The notes under the pieces are model-generated. The model did not search any database and had not been told where the DNA came from. It saw only the letters and a list, made by a program, of their open reading frames with translations. A program made the position numbers and the translations under genes. Shown here in pieces: positions 10,953-21,272 of a DNA stretch of 53,887 nucleotides (the first letter of the stretch is position 1; the number at the start of each line of letters is the position of its first letter). This DNA is from Lentilactobacillus kosonis (GTDB taxonomy: Bacteria; Bacillota; Bacilli; Lactobacillales; Lactobacillaceae): assembly GCF_003864335.1 (NCBI RefSeq), contig NZ_BEXA01000007.1, positions 1-53,887 on the forward strand, written 5' to 3'.

Positions 10953-13900
10953 CCTGATTTTTCCCATCTGCCAATTTCACATGCCGAATGTCAGCTAACT
11001 CGGTAACTAACTTAATTAACTGGTCTAACCAATCAGCCATGTTGTTTTGGACTACCAATTTAATTTGATACTTTTGTTCTGCTGAATTGATAGTAGCACG
11101 GAATTTAGTTTGAGCAATAGCTCTTAACAAATCTTTACTTTCATACTCAGAATCAGCCAATCTAGCGAATGTGATTGTTAAATCATGATCCTTACGCTGA
11201 ATTTTTCAATTAATGCATAGTCAGCATTCATCTTAATTTCAGCAATTTTCAGTAAGTTATCAACTGCCACTGGAAAATCACCAAATCGGTCAATCAAATC
11301 ATCAGTAATTTCATCTAACTGGGCCTTACCATCAAGCTGCCGAATCCGTTTATATAATTCAATTTTTTGTTGACTATCATCAATATAATCTGATGGTAGG
11401 TAAGCCTCGACATCCAATTCAATCAAAGCACTAGTAGTTTGCGTAACGGTTGCGCCTCGTTTCTTAGCCACCGCATCAGAAAGCATCTGAGTATAGAGAT
11501 CATACCCGACCGAGTCTACAAACCCGTGTTGCTGTTTGCCAAGCAAATTACCTGCTCCTCGAATTGATAGATCTCGCATTGCAATCTTGAACCCTGAACC
11601 CAATTCAGTAAAGTCTCGAATGGCTTCCAATCGCTTTTCACCAACTTCAGTCAATGATTTATTAGGTTGATACATAAAGTATGCATACGCCACTCGACTA
11701 CTTCTACCAATTCGCCCACGGAGTTGATACAGCTGTGAAAGGCCCATTCGATCCGCATTTTCCACGAATAACGTGTTTACGTTAGGTATATCTACCCCGG
11801 TCTCAATAATTGTAGTTGTCACCATAACATCGTATTCACCATTAATGAATTCATATAAGACGTTTTCCAATTGATTTTCCGTCATCTTACCATGGATATA
11901 AGCAATTCTGGCATCAGGAACTAACTCGGCTAAATTTGCCACCGTTTTTTCGATATCGCCTACCCGATTATGCAGGTAGAACACTTGACCGCCTCGAGCC
12001 ATTTCACGTTCAATTGCATCCCTGATTGCCCCAGCATTTTGCTCCATCACGTAAGTTTGAATTGGGTACCGGTTTGCAGGTGGTGTTTCAATAACTGACA
12101 AGTCTCTAATTCCCATCATTGACATATTTAGGGTTCGAGGAATTGGTGTTGCCGTTAACGTTAATACGTCCACGTTACTTCTAAGTTCTTTAATCCGCTC
12201 CTTATGCTTAACGCCAAATCGTTGTTCCTCATCAATAATCAATAATCCCAGATCCTTGAACCCAACATCCTTAGACAGAATTCGATGAGTTCCAACTACC
12301 ACATCAACGGTGCCATCCTGCAAATCAGCAAGAGTCGCTTTAATTTCCGCCTTGGTTTGGAAGCGAGACAATACACGAACTTCAATGGGATAATCAGCAA
12401 ATCTGTCCTGCATCGTTTCATAGTGTTGCTGAGCTAAGATTGTCGTTGGCACTAAAAATGCCACCTGCTTACCAACTTCGATTGCCTTAAATGCAGCCCT
12501 TAAGGCGACTTCTGTCTTTCCATAACCAACATCCCCGACTAAGAGCCGATCCATTGGTCTAGCATTTTCCATATCTCGTTTGATTTCTTGCGCACTTCGC
12601 ATTTGATCAGGAGTTTCATTGTATGGAAATTCATTTTCAAAATCATGCTGTAAGGCATCATCTTTTGGAAAAGCAAATCCCTTTTGGGCACTGCGTTTCG
12701 CATATAATTCGATCAAATCATCGGCAATATCCTCAATTTTGCTAGCAACTTTTTGCTTAGTCTTAGCCCACTCGCTACCGCCAAGTTTGTTGATACGGGG
12801 ATGCTTATCTTCTGATGAAACATACTTTTGGATTAAATTAAGTTGAGTTACCGGAATAAAAAGTTGGGCATTGTCCTTATAAGTAATGGTCAAGTAGTCT
12901 TGATGCTTACCATCAACTTCCATCGTTTTCATGCCTTCATAACGGCCAATTCCGTGGTTGACATGGACCACAAAATCTCCGGGTTTTAAATCGGTATAAC
13001 TTTTGATTCGTTCAGCATTACTAAATGTAGTCATCTTGCGGTGCTTTTTAGTAACTTTTTGGAACAGTTCACGCTCCGTAATCACCGCTAACTTATTCTG
13101 TGGTAATTCAAAACCATTATCTAATCCATTAGCGATCAGCTGCACTTTGCCCGCTAATAATTTAGTTGGAGTAGCAATACTAACGTTAACATCAAAATCA
13201 GCCAAGGTATTTGCAACTTTATCTAGCCGTTTTTCATCTTCAACCATCATGATGACCGTCGTTTGACTTTTCAACCAGCGGTCAACTTCACCTTTCAGCA
13301 TTGGCATTGAGGAGAAAAATTGTTGCATCGGGCGAGTATTAATTTGACTGATTTGTGAAAACTTTAAGTTAGTTAACCCCTTTTTAAACAAAGATAGTAA
13401 AACACTACCATGTTGATTATTTTTAAATGTCGCCTTAAAGTCACTTGTGTAATTGGAATCCGGTAGAATTTCGTGCTGAGAAATCTTATCTTCCAACCAA
13501 TCCTGCTCATCAGCCAGTAGTTGAACGTTAGCTTCAGTTATTTTAGAGTACTCATCGAATACAACAACCCCGTCAGCCGCAAGATAATCAATAATTGACG
13601 TTTGTTCTGGGTAAAGCAACTGTGAGAATAATAGCCAATAAGGATCATTCAAACCGTTACTTAAATCCGTGATTTTGACGTCAAGATTGCTTTGAAGAAC
13701 CTGAGCAGCTTCGTCATCTAAATCGCTAACCGTTGTTTTTAGTTTCATTTGTAACTGATTAACAACTGATTGTCTTTGTTCAGTTGTCATAATCAAATCA
13801 CTAGCTGGATAAATGACACTGCTTTTAATGTTCTCAATACTTCGCTGGTCCGCGACATTAAAGCTTCTCATCGAATCAACTTCGGTGTCAAAAAATCAAT

Positions 13901-14473
13901 TCTGATTGGATTATCGCTACTTAATGGATAGATATCCAAGATTGAACCTCTAATTGAAAATTCACCAGGAGCAGCAACCATTTTCTGAAGTGAATACCCC
14001 ATTTGATGTAATTTGAGTTTTAACTCGGCTAAATCAAATTCATCACCAGTTGAAATCATTAGCTTAGCATCCTCAAATTGACCTTTAGTTGGTAAAATTC
14101 GCCGAATCCCCGATACTGAAGTCACAATCACAGCAGGTGACCCGTCGGCTAACTGGTTAAGTGCTAAGACTCGCAACGCTTTATACTCAGGTGAACTAGT
14201 AGCTAATTCACTAGCGCCAATTTCTTCTACTGGAAATTCGAATAGTTGATCATCAGGAACAAGATTAGCTAAATCGGCCGTTAGCTGATCTGCATGAGCA
14301 AGCGTATCTGTCACAATAATCATTGGCTGATTTAACTGTTTGTATATTCCATTAATAAACATAGTTTTGGCCGATCCGCTTAATCCAGTAACTAATTGAC
14401 GGGATTGCGGTGCGACTTTGGTCACAACATCCTCGAATTCCGGAATCCCCTCAAATAGATGATCTAATTCCAT
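10945..14473 (-). CDS. mfd: transcription-repair coupling factor Mfd (two frame breaks)
   Basis: DNA translocase that removes stalled RNA polymerase and recruits UvrA. The N-terminal UvrB-like domain, the RNA-polymerase-interacting segment (GDFVVHVNHGIGRYEG), Walker A LVGDVGYGKTEVALRAAFKA, motif II DEEQRFGVKHKE and the TRG motif region are present. The frame breaks at the A run 13890-13895 (restored join RIDFFDTEVDSMRSFN) and at the T run 11202-11206 (restored join IEKIQRKDHDLTITFARL). With one base added to each, the protein is about 1176 residues, the normal length. The start is ATG at 14473 with AGAGGAAG upstream. The short open frame 10945-11160 is its true C-terminus, not a separate gene. 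Confidence 0.93.
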
Positions 14474-14491
14474 TCGTCTCTTCCTCTCTTA

Positions 14492-14517
14492 AATCTGTTT
14501 AGTTAATCTGTTTAGTT
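14492..14517. repeat. 13-bp tandem duplication at the pth stop codon
   Basis: AATCTGTTTAGTT occurs twice in immediate succession (14492-14504 and 14505-14517). The pth stop codon lies in the second copy. It is probably a small slippage duplication in the pth-mfd spacer. Confidence 0.75.
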
Positions 14518-15068
14518 AAACTGATTTTCTAATTCTGGAATCGTGCTACCGTCGATCCAATTCTCAATAGCACTAACCGCATGATCTTGTGCACTTAAAA
14601 AATCAGGTAATTGTTCTTTTGAGAACTTGCCTAACACATAGTCAACAACTTTTGCCGTTGAGGGTGGGCAATCCCCACCTTGATCCGAGCAAAATCTTTA
14701 GTCCCAATTGAGCTAATAATACTCTTAATCCCGTTATGGCCACCTGCAGAACCCGTAGCTCGGATTCTAATTTTGCCTACTGGCAGATCCATATCATCAT
14801 GAATAATAATAATATCATCAACGTCCACATCAAAGTAATTCTGAAGAGCAGCTACTGCTCTGCCAGATTCATTCATAAACGTTGTTGGTTCCACAACCAT
14901 CACTTTTTCGGTTCCAATAAAGCCAACGCCATACTTAGCGTCCATCTTTCTGGTTGTGATTTGAATATTATGCTGGTTAGCAAATTCTTCAACCACCATA
15001 AAACCGGTATTATGTCGTGTTCCTGTATATTGGGGACCGATATTTCCCAACCCAACAATTAATTTCAT
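14512..15068 (-). CDS. pth: peptidyl-tRNA hydrolase (one frame break)
   Basis: Releases peptides from peptidyl-tRNA dropped by ribosomes. Typical motifs are KLIVGLGNIGPQYTGTRHNTGF with the catalytic His, EPTTFMNESG, DDMDLPVG and GSAGGHNGIKS. The frame breaks at the T run 14650-14653. Adding one base turns the short ending QRQKLLTMC into QRQKVVDYVLGKFSKEQLPDFL and continues to a stop at 14512, giving about 185 residues. The ATG at 15068 follows a GAGGAAC-like site. It is the first gene of the pth-mfd operon. Confidence 0.92.
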
Positions 15069-15097
15069 TTTTTAGTTCCTCTTTCTTCCTGACAACA

Positions 15098-15124
15098 CAA
15101 AAGGCCGAACAAAGAATGTTCAGC
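15098..15124 (-). promoter_or_regulatory. terminator-like hairpin in the pth leader
   Basis: On the minus strand GCTGAAC pairs with GTTCGGC (one G-U) around a seven-base loop and is followed by CTTTT. It lies between the likely pth promoter and the pth start, so it could be an attenuator. No competing antiterminator is obvious. Confidence 0.45.
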
Positions 15125-15146
15125 TTGTCTACTAGATATCTTCAAA

Positions 15147-15152
15147 ATTATA
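15147..15152 (-). promoter_or_regulatory. pth promoter, extended -10
   Basis: On the minus strand TGGTATAAT forms an extended -10 element about 78 bases upstream of the pth start. No strong -35 is visible, which is usual for extended -10 promoters. Confidence 0.5.
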
Positions 15153-15231
15153 CCATAATATGCGTTTTGTTCATTTTTATAATAATTAATCGGTGATTAT
15201 CCCCAGCTAAACTACGTATCTCCTAAATTGG

Positions 15232-15249
15232 TTGTGAATTTAGCAACAA
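15232..15249. promoter_or_regulatory. imperfect Rex-like operator before ldh
   Basis: TTGTGAATTTAGCAACAA resembles the Rex half-site pattern TTGTGAA-n4-TTCACAA; the left half is exact and the right half matches at four of seven positions. It ends just before the ldh -10 element, where a redox-sensing repressor could act. Confidence 0.3.
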
Positions 15250-15254
15250 TCATA

Positions 15255-15263
15255 TGTTATAAT
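15255..15263 (+). promoter_or_regulatory. ldh promoter, extended -10
   Basis: TGTTATAAT is an extended -10 element (TG-n-TATAAT) about 40 bases before the ldh start codon. A ribosome binding site AGGAG follows at about 15289-15293. Confidence 0.7.
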
Positions 15264-15289
15264 ACAGTTGGTTTCAGAAAATTTTATAG

Positions 15290-16249
<960 letters not shown>

Positions 16250-16261
16250 TTCATTCAAAGA

Positions 16262-16282
16262 AGTCGCTTAGGCGGCTTTTTT
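16262..16282 (+). terminator. ldh terminator
   Basis: AGTCGC, TTAG, GCGGCT form a six-base-pair hairpin followed by TTTTTT directly after the ldh stop. Confidence 0.8.
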
Positions 16283-16368
16283 GTACCCGAATTTTTCGGT
16301 TTATTAATAAATAATTTACTTTATTATGTTATGATGAGAACATAAAATTGATATTCGGAGGAATGTTT

Positions 16369-17016
16369 ATGCTATTTAAAAGCTTAGTTAAGCCAAAAGA
16401 ACGATTAGTAACAGTGAAGGAAAGCAACACGCTTGAAGAGGCCCTCACCGTCCTCGAAGATTCCGGCTATCGTTGTGTTCCAATTTTAGATGAAACTGGT
16501 ACAATTTTCCGTGGTAATATCTACAAAATGCATATTTATCGTCACAAATCTCGGGGGGGAGATATGACTTTACCAGTTACTACCCTGTTAAAGAATGCCA
16601 CTAAATTTATTAATATTAACTCAGCTTTCTTTCAAGTTTTCTTTTCAATCAAAGACTTACCATACATTGCTGTTTTGGATGAACAAAATAACTTCTATGG
16701 AATTTTAACACATACTAGACTGTTAGACATGTTATCTCAGTCATGGAACGTTAACATCGGTAGTTACGTATTAACTGTTGTCGCTAGCGGCGAGCGTGGT
16801 GATTTGGAAGACATCACTAAAATTATTACGAAGTACACGTCAATTGCAAGTGTAATTTCCCTCGATGCCCAAGAAGGCGAATTAGTTCATCGAATTATGT
16901 TCACCTTGCCTGCAGAAGTAGACCAAGATCGCTTAAACCGAATTATTGCTGCGCTCGAACGAAAAGAATTCCGAGTCCCTGAAGTAGAAAATTTAAAAGA
17001 TGAAAAAACTCTTTAA
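16369..17016 (+). CDS. cbpA: CBS-domain protein, cyclic-di-AMP-binding CbpA type
   Basis: Two CBS motifs fill residues 1-135 (RLVTVKESNTLEEALTVLEDSGYRCVPIL, and YIAVLDEQNNFYGILTHTRLLDML). A C-terminal ACT-like region follows (SYVLTVVASGERGDLEDITKIITKY). This architecture matches the c-di-AMP-binding CbpA proteins of Listeria and relatives. The link to c-di-AMP here is by family only. I chose ATG at 16369 (MLFKSLVKPK), preceded by CGGAGGAA; an ATG two codons earlier is too close to that site. Intact, 215 residues. It has its own terminator. Confidence 0.75.
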   Translation: MLFKSLVKPKERLVTVKESNTLEEALTVLEDSGYRCVPILDETGTIFRGNIYKMHIYRHKSRGGDMTLPVTTLLKNATKFININSAFFQVFFSIKDLPYIAVLDEQNNFYGILTHTRLLDMLSQSWNVNIGSYVLTVVASGERGDLEDITKIITKYTSIASVISLDAQEGELVHRIMFTLPAEVDQDRLNRIIAALERKEFRVPEVENLKDEKTL

Positions 17017-17035
17017 ACTACTTACAATCAAAAAG

Positions 17036-17065
17036 GTACTGATCAATAAATGATCAGTACTTTTT
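17036..17065 (+). terminator. cbpA terminator
   Basis: GTACTGATCA pairs perfectly with TGATCAGTAC around ATAAA and is followed by five T. It lies between convergent cbpA and mazF. Confidence 0.85.
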
Positions 17066-17117
17066 GATTTATAAGTTAACTACGGATTTTACAAATTATG
17101 TACTCAGTTTGAAGAAT

Positions 17118-17476
17118 TTACTTATCCACAATCCCAATACTAATTTTAATAGCTTCATCAACCTTAGCCATCAAAGCAGGACTGAGATGTGTTACCTTAT
17201 CCTTCAAACGTTGTTTATCAATTGTTCTAATCTGTTCAAGCAGAATTACCGAATCCCGTTCGATTCCATCCCCAGCTTTGATACCCACATGTGTTGGCAT
17301 CTTAGGCTTAGAAATTCTGGCAGTAATTGCTGCAACAATCACCGTCGGACTATAATGATTTCCGATATCATTTTGGACAATTAATACTGGTCTCATTCCC
17401 CCCTGCTCTGAACCAACTACCGGTGAGAGATCAGCATAAAAAAATGTCCCCACGCTTAAATAAAAACGTCAGCCAT
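17118..17476 (-). CDS. mazF: MazF/PemK-type endoribonuclease toxin (two frame breaks near the start)
   Basis: Toxin of the MazEF module; the family cleaves single-stranded RNA at short sequences. The body ([24 protein letters not shown], then [22 protein letters not shown] and [17 protein letters not shown]) is intact. The N-terminus is not. The ATG at 17476, after a GGGGGGT site, opens MADVFI and then stops, while the family signature KRGDIF is encoded one frame over, and YADL another frame over. Either one extra T in each of two T runs, or two missing bases in each, explains this (runs near 17454-17466 and 17437-17443). Restored length is about 118-120 residues. It follows mazE, the normal antitoxin-toxin order. 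Confidence 0.82.
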
Positions 17477-17519
17477 TATTTACCCCCCCTATAACGACAA
17501 AAACTATAATCCAAAATAG

Positions 17520-17798
17520 TTAAACGTCGTATTTATTCCGATACTGGGCAAGGTGAATTTCAGCGTCAGCCTCACAAGCCAAAAATCGTGAGTTAACTCA
17601 CGATTTAAGTTTCCCATCTCGCGATAGCCATCCATCAATGAATGGATCAGTTTCGGATCATCAAAAAATAGTTGATAGCAATTCTTACAGTTGATGATTG
17701 AGATATCCCGACTTGGCGACAAAATCGCTTAGCTTATGAGTTATTTTTTCGTCTACTGCTAATGAAAATTGCTTGTTATTTTGGACTACATTTGCCAT
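17520..17798 (-). CDS. mazE: MazE-like ribbon-helix-helix antitoxin (reconstructed across three frame breaks)
   Basis: No single open frame covers this gene. Adding one base at each of three runs (TT at 17713-17714, A run 17663-17668, A run 17581-17585) gives one protein of 93 residues. It begins MANVVQNNKQFSLAVDEKI, has a ribbon-helix-helix core (VGISQSSTVRIAINYFF) and ends LAQYRNKYDV. The ATG at 17798 has AGGGGAT eight bases upstream and the stop lies 43 bases before mazF. Position between alr and mazF and the fold support an antitoxin that binds its own promoter and MazF. Whether the breaks exist in the organism decides if the toxin is restrained. Confidence 0.75.
17583..17606 (-). repeat. 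24-bp perfect palindrome with T run inside mazE
   Basis: AAATCGTGAGTT and AACTCACGATTT are exact complements. On the coding strand of mazE this can form a ten-base-pair hairpin with a TTAA loop followed by a T run, the form of an intrinsic terminator. It lies in the antitoxin's C-terminal codons, upstream of mazF. An operator role is also possible. Confidence 0.55.
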
Positions 17799-17867
17799 AA
17801 AACTATCCCCTATATTTCTTTAGTTAAATACTAATATACCATGGAATAGCTTCTCATGCATAAAAAT

Positions 17868-18991
17868 TTAATAATATACGCGCTTGATCCGCGGTTGCAG
17901 GTCACAAATTACTTCATAATTGATTGTCCCAAGATAGGTAGCTAGGTCTTCAGCAGTATTTTGTAAGCCCCCCGACTCACCAATAATAACCACTGGCGTG
18001 CCAAAATCATATTTACGATCTAATCTAATCATGAATTGATCCATACAGACTCGACCAACAATCTCACATGCGTGGCCATTTACTAATACTTGAAATCCTT
18101 GTAACTTACGAGAAATTCCGTCAGCATAACCCATTGGAACGGTGCCAATCCATTCATCTTGCTGAGCTTTATAAGTAGCTCCATAACCAATGTGGGTACC
18201 CTTGGTTACCCGCTTAACGTGAACCAAACTAGAAGTTAAAGTTAACGCTGGTTTTAAATCATATGGTAATTCAACGATTTCTTTTTGTGAGGGATTCAAA
18301 CCATAGGCAGCAATTCCTAGTCGCACCATGTTACCATCACAAATCTTATGCCAGAGACTAGTTGCTGAATTGGCGACATGCACATACTTAGGACGTACTG
18401 GCACAACTGCCATAAAATCATTAAACTTTTGATATTGTTGTTTAAAATACTGATCATCCTTCTCATCAGCAGTTGCAAAGTGGGTAAAAACTCCCTCAAA
18501 CTCAATCTCATTAACCGCTGAATCTAGTACGGATAACGCCTCGCTCAACTCAGCGGGCGTCTGAAAACCAATTCTTCCCATTCCAGTGTCCAACGCCACG
18601 TGTACTTTAACTTTTTTCTCACTACTGATAGTGCTTAAAATTTTATCAGCCCGTTTAAGCCAATCAGTTGTTGAAATCGTTAACGAGATATTGTTATCAG
18701 CAGCAACTGGCGCCCACTGAGGAGCAGTAATTCCTAACACCAAGATTGGTAAAGTGATTCCCGCTTCACGTAATTCCATTGCTTCATCAATCAAGGCGAC
18801 ACAAATCCAGTAGCCCCAGCCTTCTCAGCTGTTTTAGCAACTTGCACTGCTCCGTGACCATATCCATCCGCTTTTACTACTACGAACAAATCGGAGTCAG
18901 CATCCAAATGCTCACGAGCATTTTGAACATTAGTAAAAATTGCTTGCTGGTCTATCAGTACCTGACTATTCCGCATCATTGAAACTACCAT
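17868..18991 (-). CDS. alr: alanine racemase (one frame break)
   Basis: PLP enzyme making D-alanine for peptidoglycan and teichoic acid. The PLP lysine lies in VVVKADGYGHGAV near residue 40 and the catalytic Tyr in THIGYGATYK near residue 270. The frame breaks at the A run 18803-18805; one more base gives GATGFCVALIDEAMELREAG. Restored length 374 residues. The ATG at 18991 follows AGGGGAT and overlaps the end of acpS by 26 bases. The order acpS-alr-mazE-mazF is conserved in lactobacilli. D-alanine is used later by MurF in the D-Ala-D-Ala form. Confidence 0.93.
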
Positions 18992-19355
18992 CTGTAATAT
19001 CCCCTTTTTCTAAGATTACTTCCGTCATAACCAACTTATCAGTATGGGAAATGGACAAGTGAGCCTGACCATTAAATGGATGTTTTGTCACAACCGGTTT
19101 CCCTAACTCATTATTCAAAATGGTTAAATCAAGCAATGAAACCGTTGCTCCTAATCCCGACCCCATCGCCTTAGAATACGATTCTTTTGCGGAAAACCTG
19201 CCAGCAATAAATTCCAGTTTACGTTTTTCGGAGAGATTAGCTAATGCAGCAATTTCATCCGTTGTTAACGTTCTGGTCAAAAAATTAGGATTCTTTTCAA
19301 TTGCTAACTTGATTCGTTCAATTTCAGTTATATCAATTCCGATTCCTGCAATCAT
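18966..19355 (-). CDS. acpS: holo-[acyl-carrier-protein] synthase
   Basis: Transfers 4'-phosphopantetheine from CoA to acyl carrier protein. The two signature motifs are present: GIGIDITEIERI with the metal-binding Asp, and FSAKESYSKAMGSGLG with the catalytic Glu-Lys. The protein is 129 residues, about ten longer than many relatives, because its C-terminus runs into alr. Frame intact. A likely extended -10 (TGGTATTAT on the minus strand near 19389-19396) lies upstream, suggesting this is the first gene of acpS-alr-mazE-mazF. Confidence 0.92.
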   Translation of the reverse strand: MIAGIGIDITEIERIKLAIEKNPNFLTRTLTTDEIAALANLSEKRKLEFIAGRFSAKESYSKAMGSGLGATVSLLDLTILNNELGKPVVTKHPFNGQAHLSISHTDKLVMTEVILEKGDITDGSFNDAE

Positions 19356-19476
19356 TTGTTTACTCTTTTCAATTTAAAGTCATCATATATAATACCACAG
19401 ATAATCTGAAATCTTAGCTAGCTCCATATTGAAAATAATTCACGGTTTAGTGAAGCAAATTAATTTAAAACAAAAC

Positions 19477-19508
19477 AAAAAACAGCTTCCCAAAGGAAAA
19501 CTGTTTTT
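19477..19508 (-). terminator. cshA terminator
   Basis: AAAACAG and CTGTTTT plus an inner TTCC/GGAA pairing form a hairpin, with AT-rich tracts on both sides. It lies immediately after the cshA stop on the minus strand. Confidence 0.65.
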
Positions 19509-19520
19509 AAATGGTTAATG

Positions 19521-21080
19521 TTAACCGTTTTTAATAGTGAAATTCTTTTTTCTGTCAGAACTATGACCGCCTTCACGTTTGCCGCCATCACGACGACCAC
19601 CGCTACTCTTCTTGTTACGATCTCTATCTGAAGAACGGTTGTAACCGCCGCGACTACCGCCACCGCGATTTCCACCACGGCCACCGCCGCCGTTACCACG
19701 ATGACCACCACGTGAGTCGTTTCTATTTCTAGAACGACCGCCACCATTTCTTCTTGAACGACCACCTCTTGATAGCGGACGTTCAGGAGTAATCTTAACT
19801 TTAACATCGTCACGAGTAACTTCGTTTAACAATGCTGCAACTAAGTCAGTAGCTTCGTATTCTTCAATAAGCTTGTTGGCCATATCAGCATACTTGTCAG
19901 TGTTAGTCTTGTTGATCAATTCGCCAACTTGAGATTCAGCAGCATTTAATTGACCAGCAAATGCTTCTTCTTCCGTTGGTGGCTTCAAAGGCAACATTCT
20001 CACTTTGGTTAACTTTTCGATTTCTCGTAAGTAATCCATTTCGTTTGGAGTTGCAAATGTAATTGATACACCATGTTGGCCGGCACGACCAGTTCTACCA
20101 ACCCGGTGAACATAACTATCTGGGTCAGAAGGAATATCATAGTTGTACACATGTGTTACTCCAGAAATATCAATTCCCCGAGCAGCAACGTCAGTGGCAA
20201 CCAAAATATCAATCTTGCCTTGCTTAAATTCATTCATGATTTGAGTCCGACGACTTTGAGTAAGATCACCATGAAGACCAGCAGCTTTGTAGCCACGAGC
20301 TTCAAGTCCCTTAGAAACTTCGTCAACCCGACGTTTAGTTCGACCGAATACGATGGTTACTTCAGGTGCTTGAACATCGAAGAATCGAGTCATTGTATCG
20401 AATTTTTCGTATTCCTTAACCCGTACATAGTATTGATCAATTAAATCAGTGGTTAATTCCTTAGCCTTGATCTTAACGTGATGAGGATCTTTCATGAATT
20501 GAACCCCAACCCGTTTGATTTCAGGTGGCATAGTTGCTGAGAACAGCAATGTTTGTCTTTCTTCAGGGGTCTTTTTGATAATTGATTCAATATCTTCCAA
20601 GAATCCCATGTTTAGCATTTCATCAGCTTCATCAAGAACTAAGTACTTCAAGTTTTCAAGCTTCAAAGTCCGACGATTGATATGATCTAAAATCCGTCCT
20701 GGTGTTCCCACCACGATTTGTGGATGATTCTTTAAGTTATTGATTTGACGACGAATGTCAGCACCACCATAAACGGCTTGTACTTTAGCACCTTCGTCTT
20801 TACCCAAGCGATATAATTCTTCTTGGGTTTGGATTGCCAACTCTCTGGTTGGTGAAATCACTAATGCTTGAATATCTTTACCTTGCAAATCAACTTTTTG
20901 CAAGATAGGTAGGCCAAAGGCAGCTGTCTTTCCAGTTCCTGTTTGAGCCTGACCAATTACATCCTTGCCATCTAATACCATTGGAATGGTTTCGGCTTGG
21001 ATTGGGGTTGCTTCTTCAAACCCGCTCTTTGAGATAGCAGATAAAATGCTATCTGACAATCCTAATTCACTAAACTTCAA
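19521..21080 (-). CDS. cshA: DEAD-box RNA helicase CshA
   Basis: ATP-dependent RNA helicase linked to the degradosome and ribosome assembly, often cold-induced. The Q motif (GFEEATPIQAETIP), Walker A AQTGTGKTAAFGLP, DEAD (VLDEADEML), SAT (LLFSATMPPE) and HRVGRTGRAG are all present. The last 90 residues are a Gly/Arg/Asn-rich RNA-binding tail with many GG and RGG units. Length is 519 residues, intact. The start is TTG at 21080, with AGGAGG eight bases upstream. A structured leader precedes it. Confidence 0.95.
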   Translation of the reverse strand: MKFSELGLSDSILSAISKSGFEEATPIQAETIPMVLDGKDVIGQAQTGTGKTAAFGLPILQKVDLQGKDIQALVISPTRELAIQTQEELYRLGKDEGAKVQAVYGGADIRRQINNLKNHPQIVVGTPGRILDHINRRTLKLENLKYLVLDEADEMLNMGFLEDIESIIKKTPEERQTLLFSATMPPEIKRVGVQFMKDPHHVKIKAKELTTDLIDQYYVRVKEYEKFDTMTRFFDVQAPEVTIVFGRTKRRVDEVSKGLEARGYKAAGLHGDLTQSRRTQIMNEFKQGKIDILVATDVAARGIDISGVTHVYNYDIPSDPDSYVHRVGRTGRAGQHGVSITFATPNEMDYLREIEKLTKVRMLPLKPPTEEEAFAGQLNAAESQVGELINKTNTDKYADMANKLIEEYEATDLVAALLNEVTRDDVKVKITPERPLSRGGRSRRNGGGRSRNRNDSRGGHRGNGGGGRGGNRGGGSRGGYNRSSDRDRNKKSSGGRRDGGKREGGHSSDRKKNFTIKNG

Positions 21081-21118
21081 ATATGTTTCCTCCTAAAATT
21101 ATGAAACATCAGGGCACC

Positions 21119-21162
21119 GTCATGAACTGGAGAAAATCCGTTTCTCGTGGTTCGTTCATGAC
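21119..21162 (-). promoter_or_regulatory. structured 5' leader of cshA
   Basis: GTCATGAAC and GTTCATGAC close a perfect nine-base-pair outer stem. Inside it GAGAAA pairs with TTTCTC. The hairpin lies 39 bases upstream of the cshA start and has no T run, so it is a leader element rather than a terminator. A cold- or stability-related role is possible. No known class is recognised. Confidence 0.5.
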
Positions 21163-21228
21163 TTGACCAAGTTCTCAAATAAAATAACTGTACAAGTATA
21201 CAACATCCATTAGCAGTAAGCAAACAAA

Positions 21229-21261
21229 TAAAACAGAATCGCGTAACCACACGCAATTCTG
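21229..21261 (-). terminator. murF terminator
   Basis: On the minus strand CAGAATTGCGT pairs with ACGCGATTCTG (one G-U) over 11 positions and TTTTATTT follows. It separates murF from cshA. Confidence 0.85.
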
Positions 21262-21272
21262 CCTCTTTTTTA

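Noticed and set aside
10945..11160. A 71-residue open frame that looks like a small gene downstream of mfd.
   Set aside because: It is the C-terminus of Mfd after repair of the run at 11202-11206; it has no ribosome binding site and continues the Mfd sequence in length and content.
17504..17722. A 72-residue open frame upstream of mazF.
   Set aside because: It mixes the correct mazE frame with out-of-frame ends. The repaired mazE explains it better.
19540..19760. GC-rich glycine/arginine repeats resembling a repeat element.
   Set aside because: They encode the Gly/Arg-rich tail of CshA in frame.
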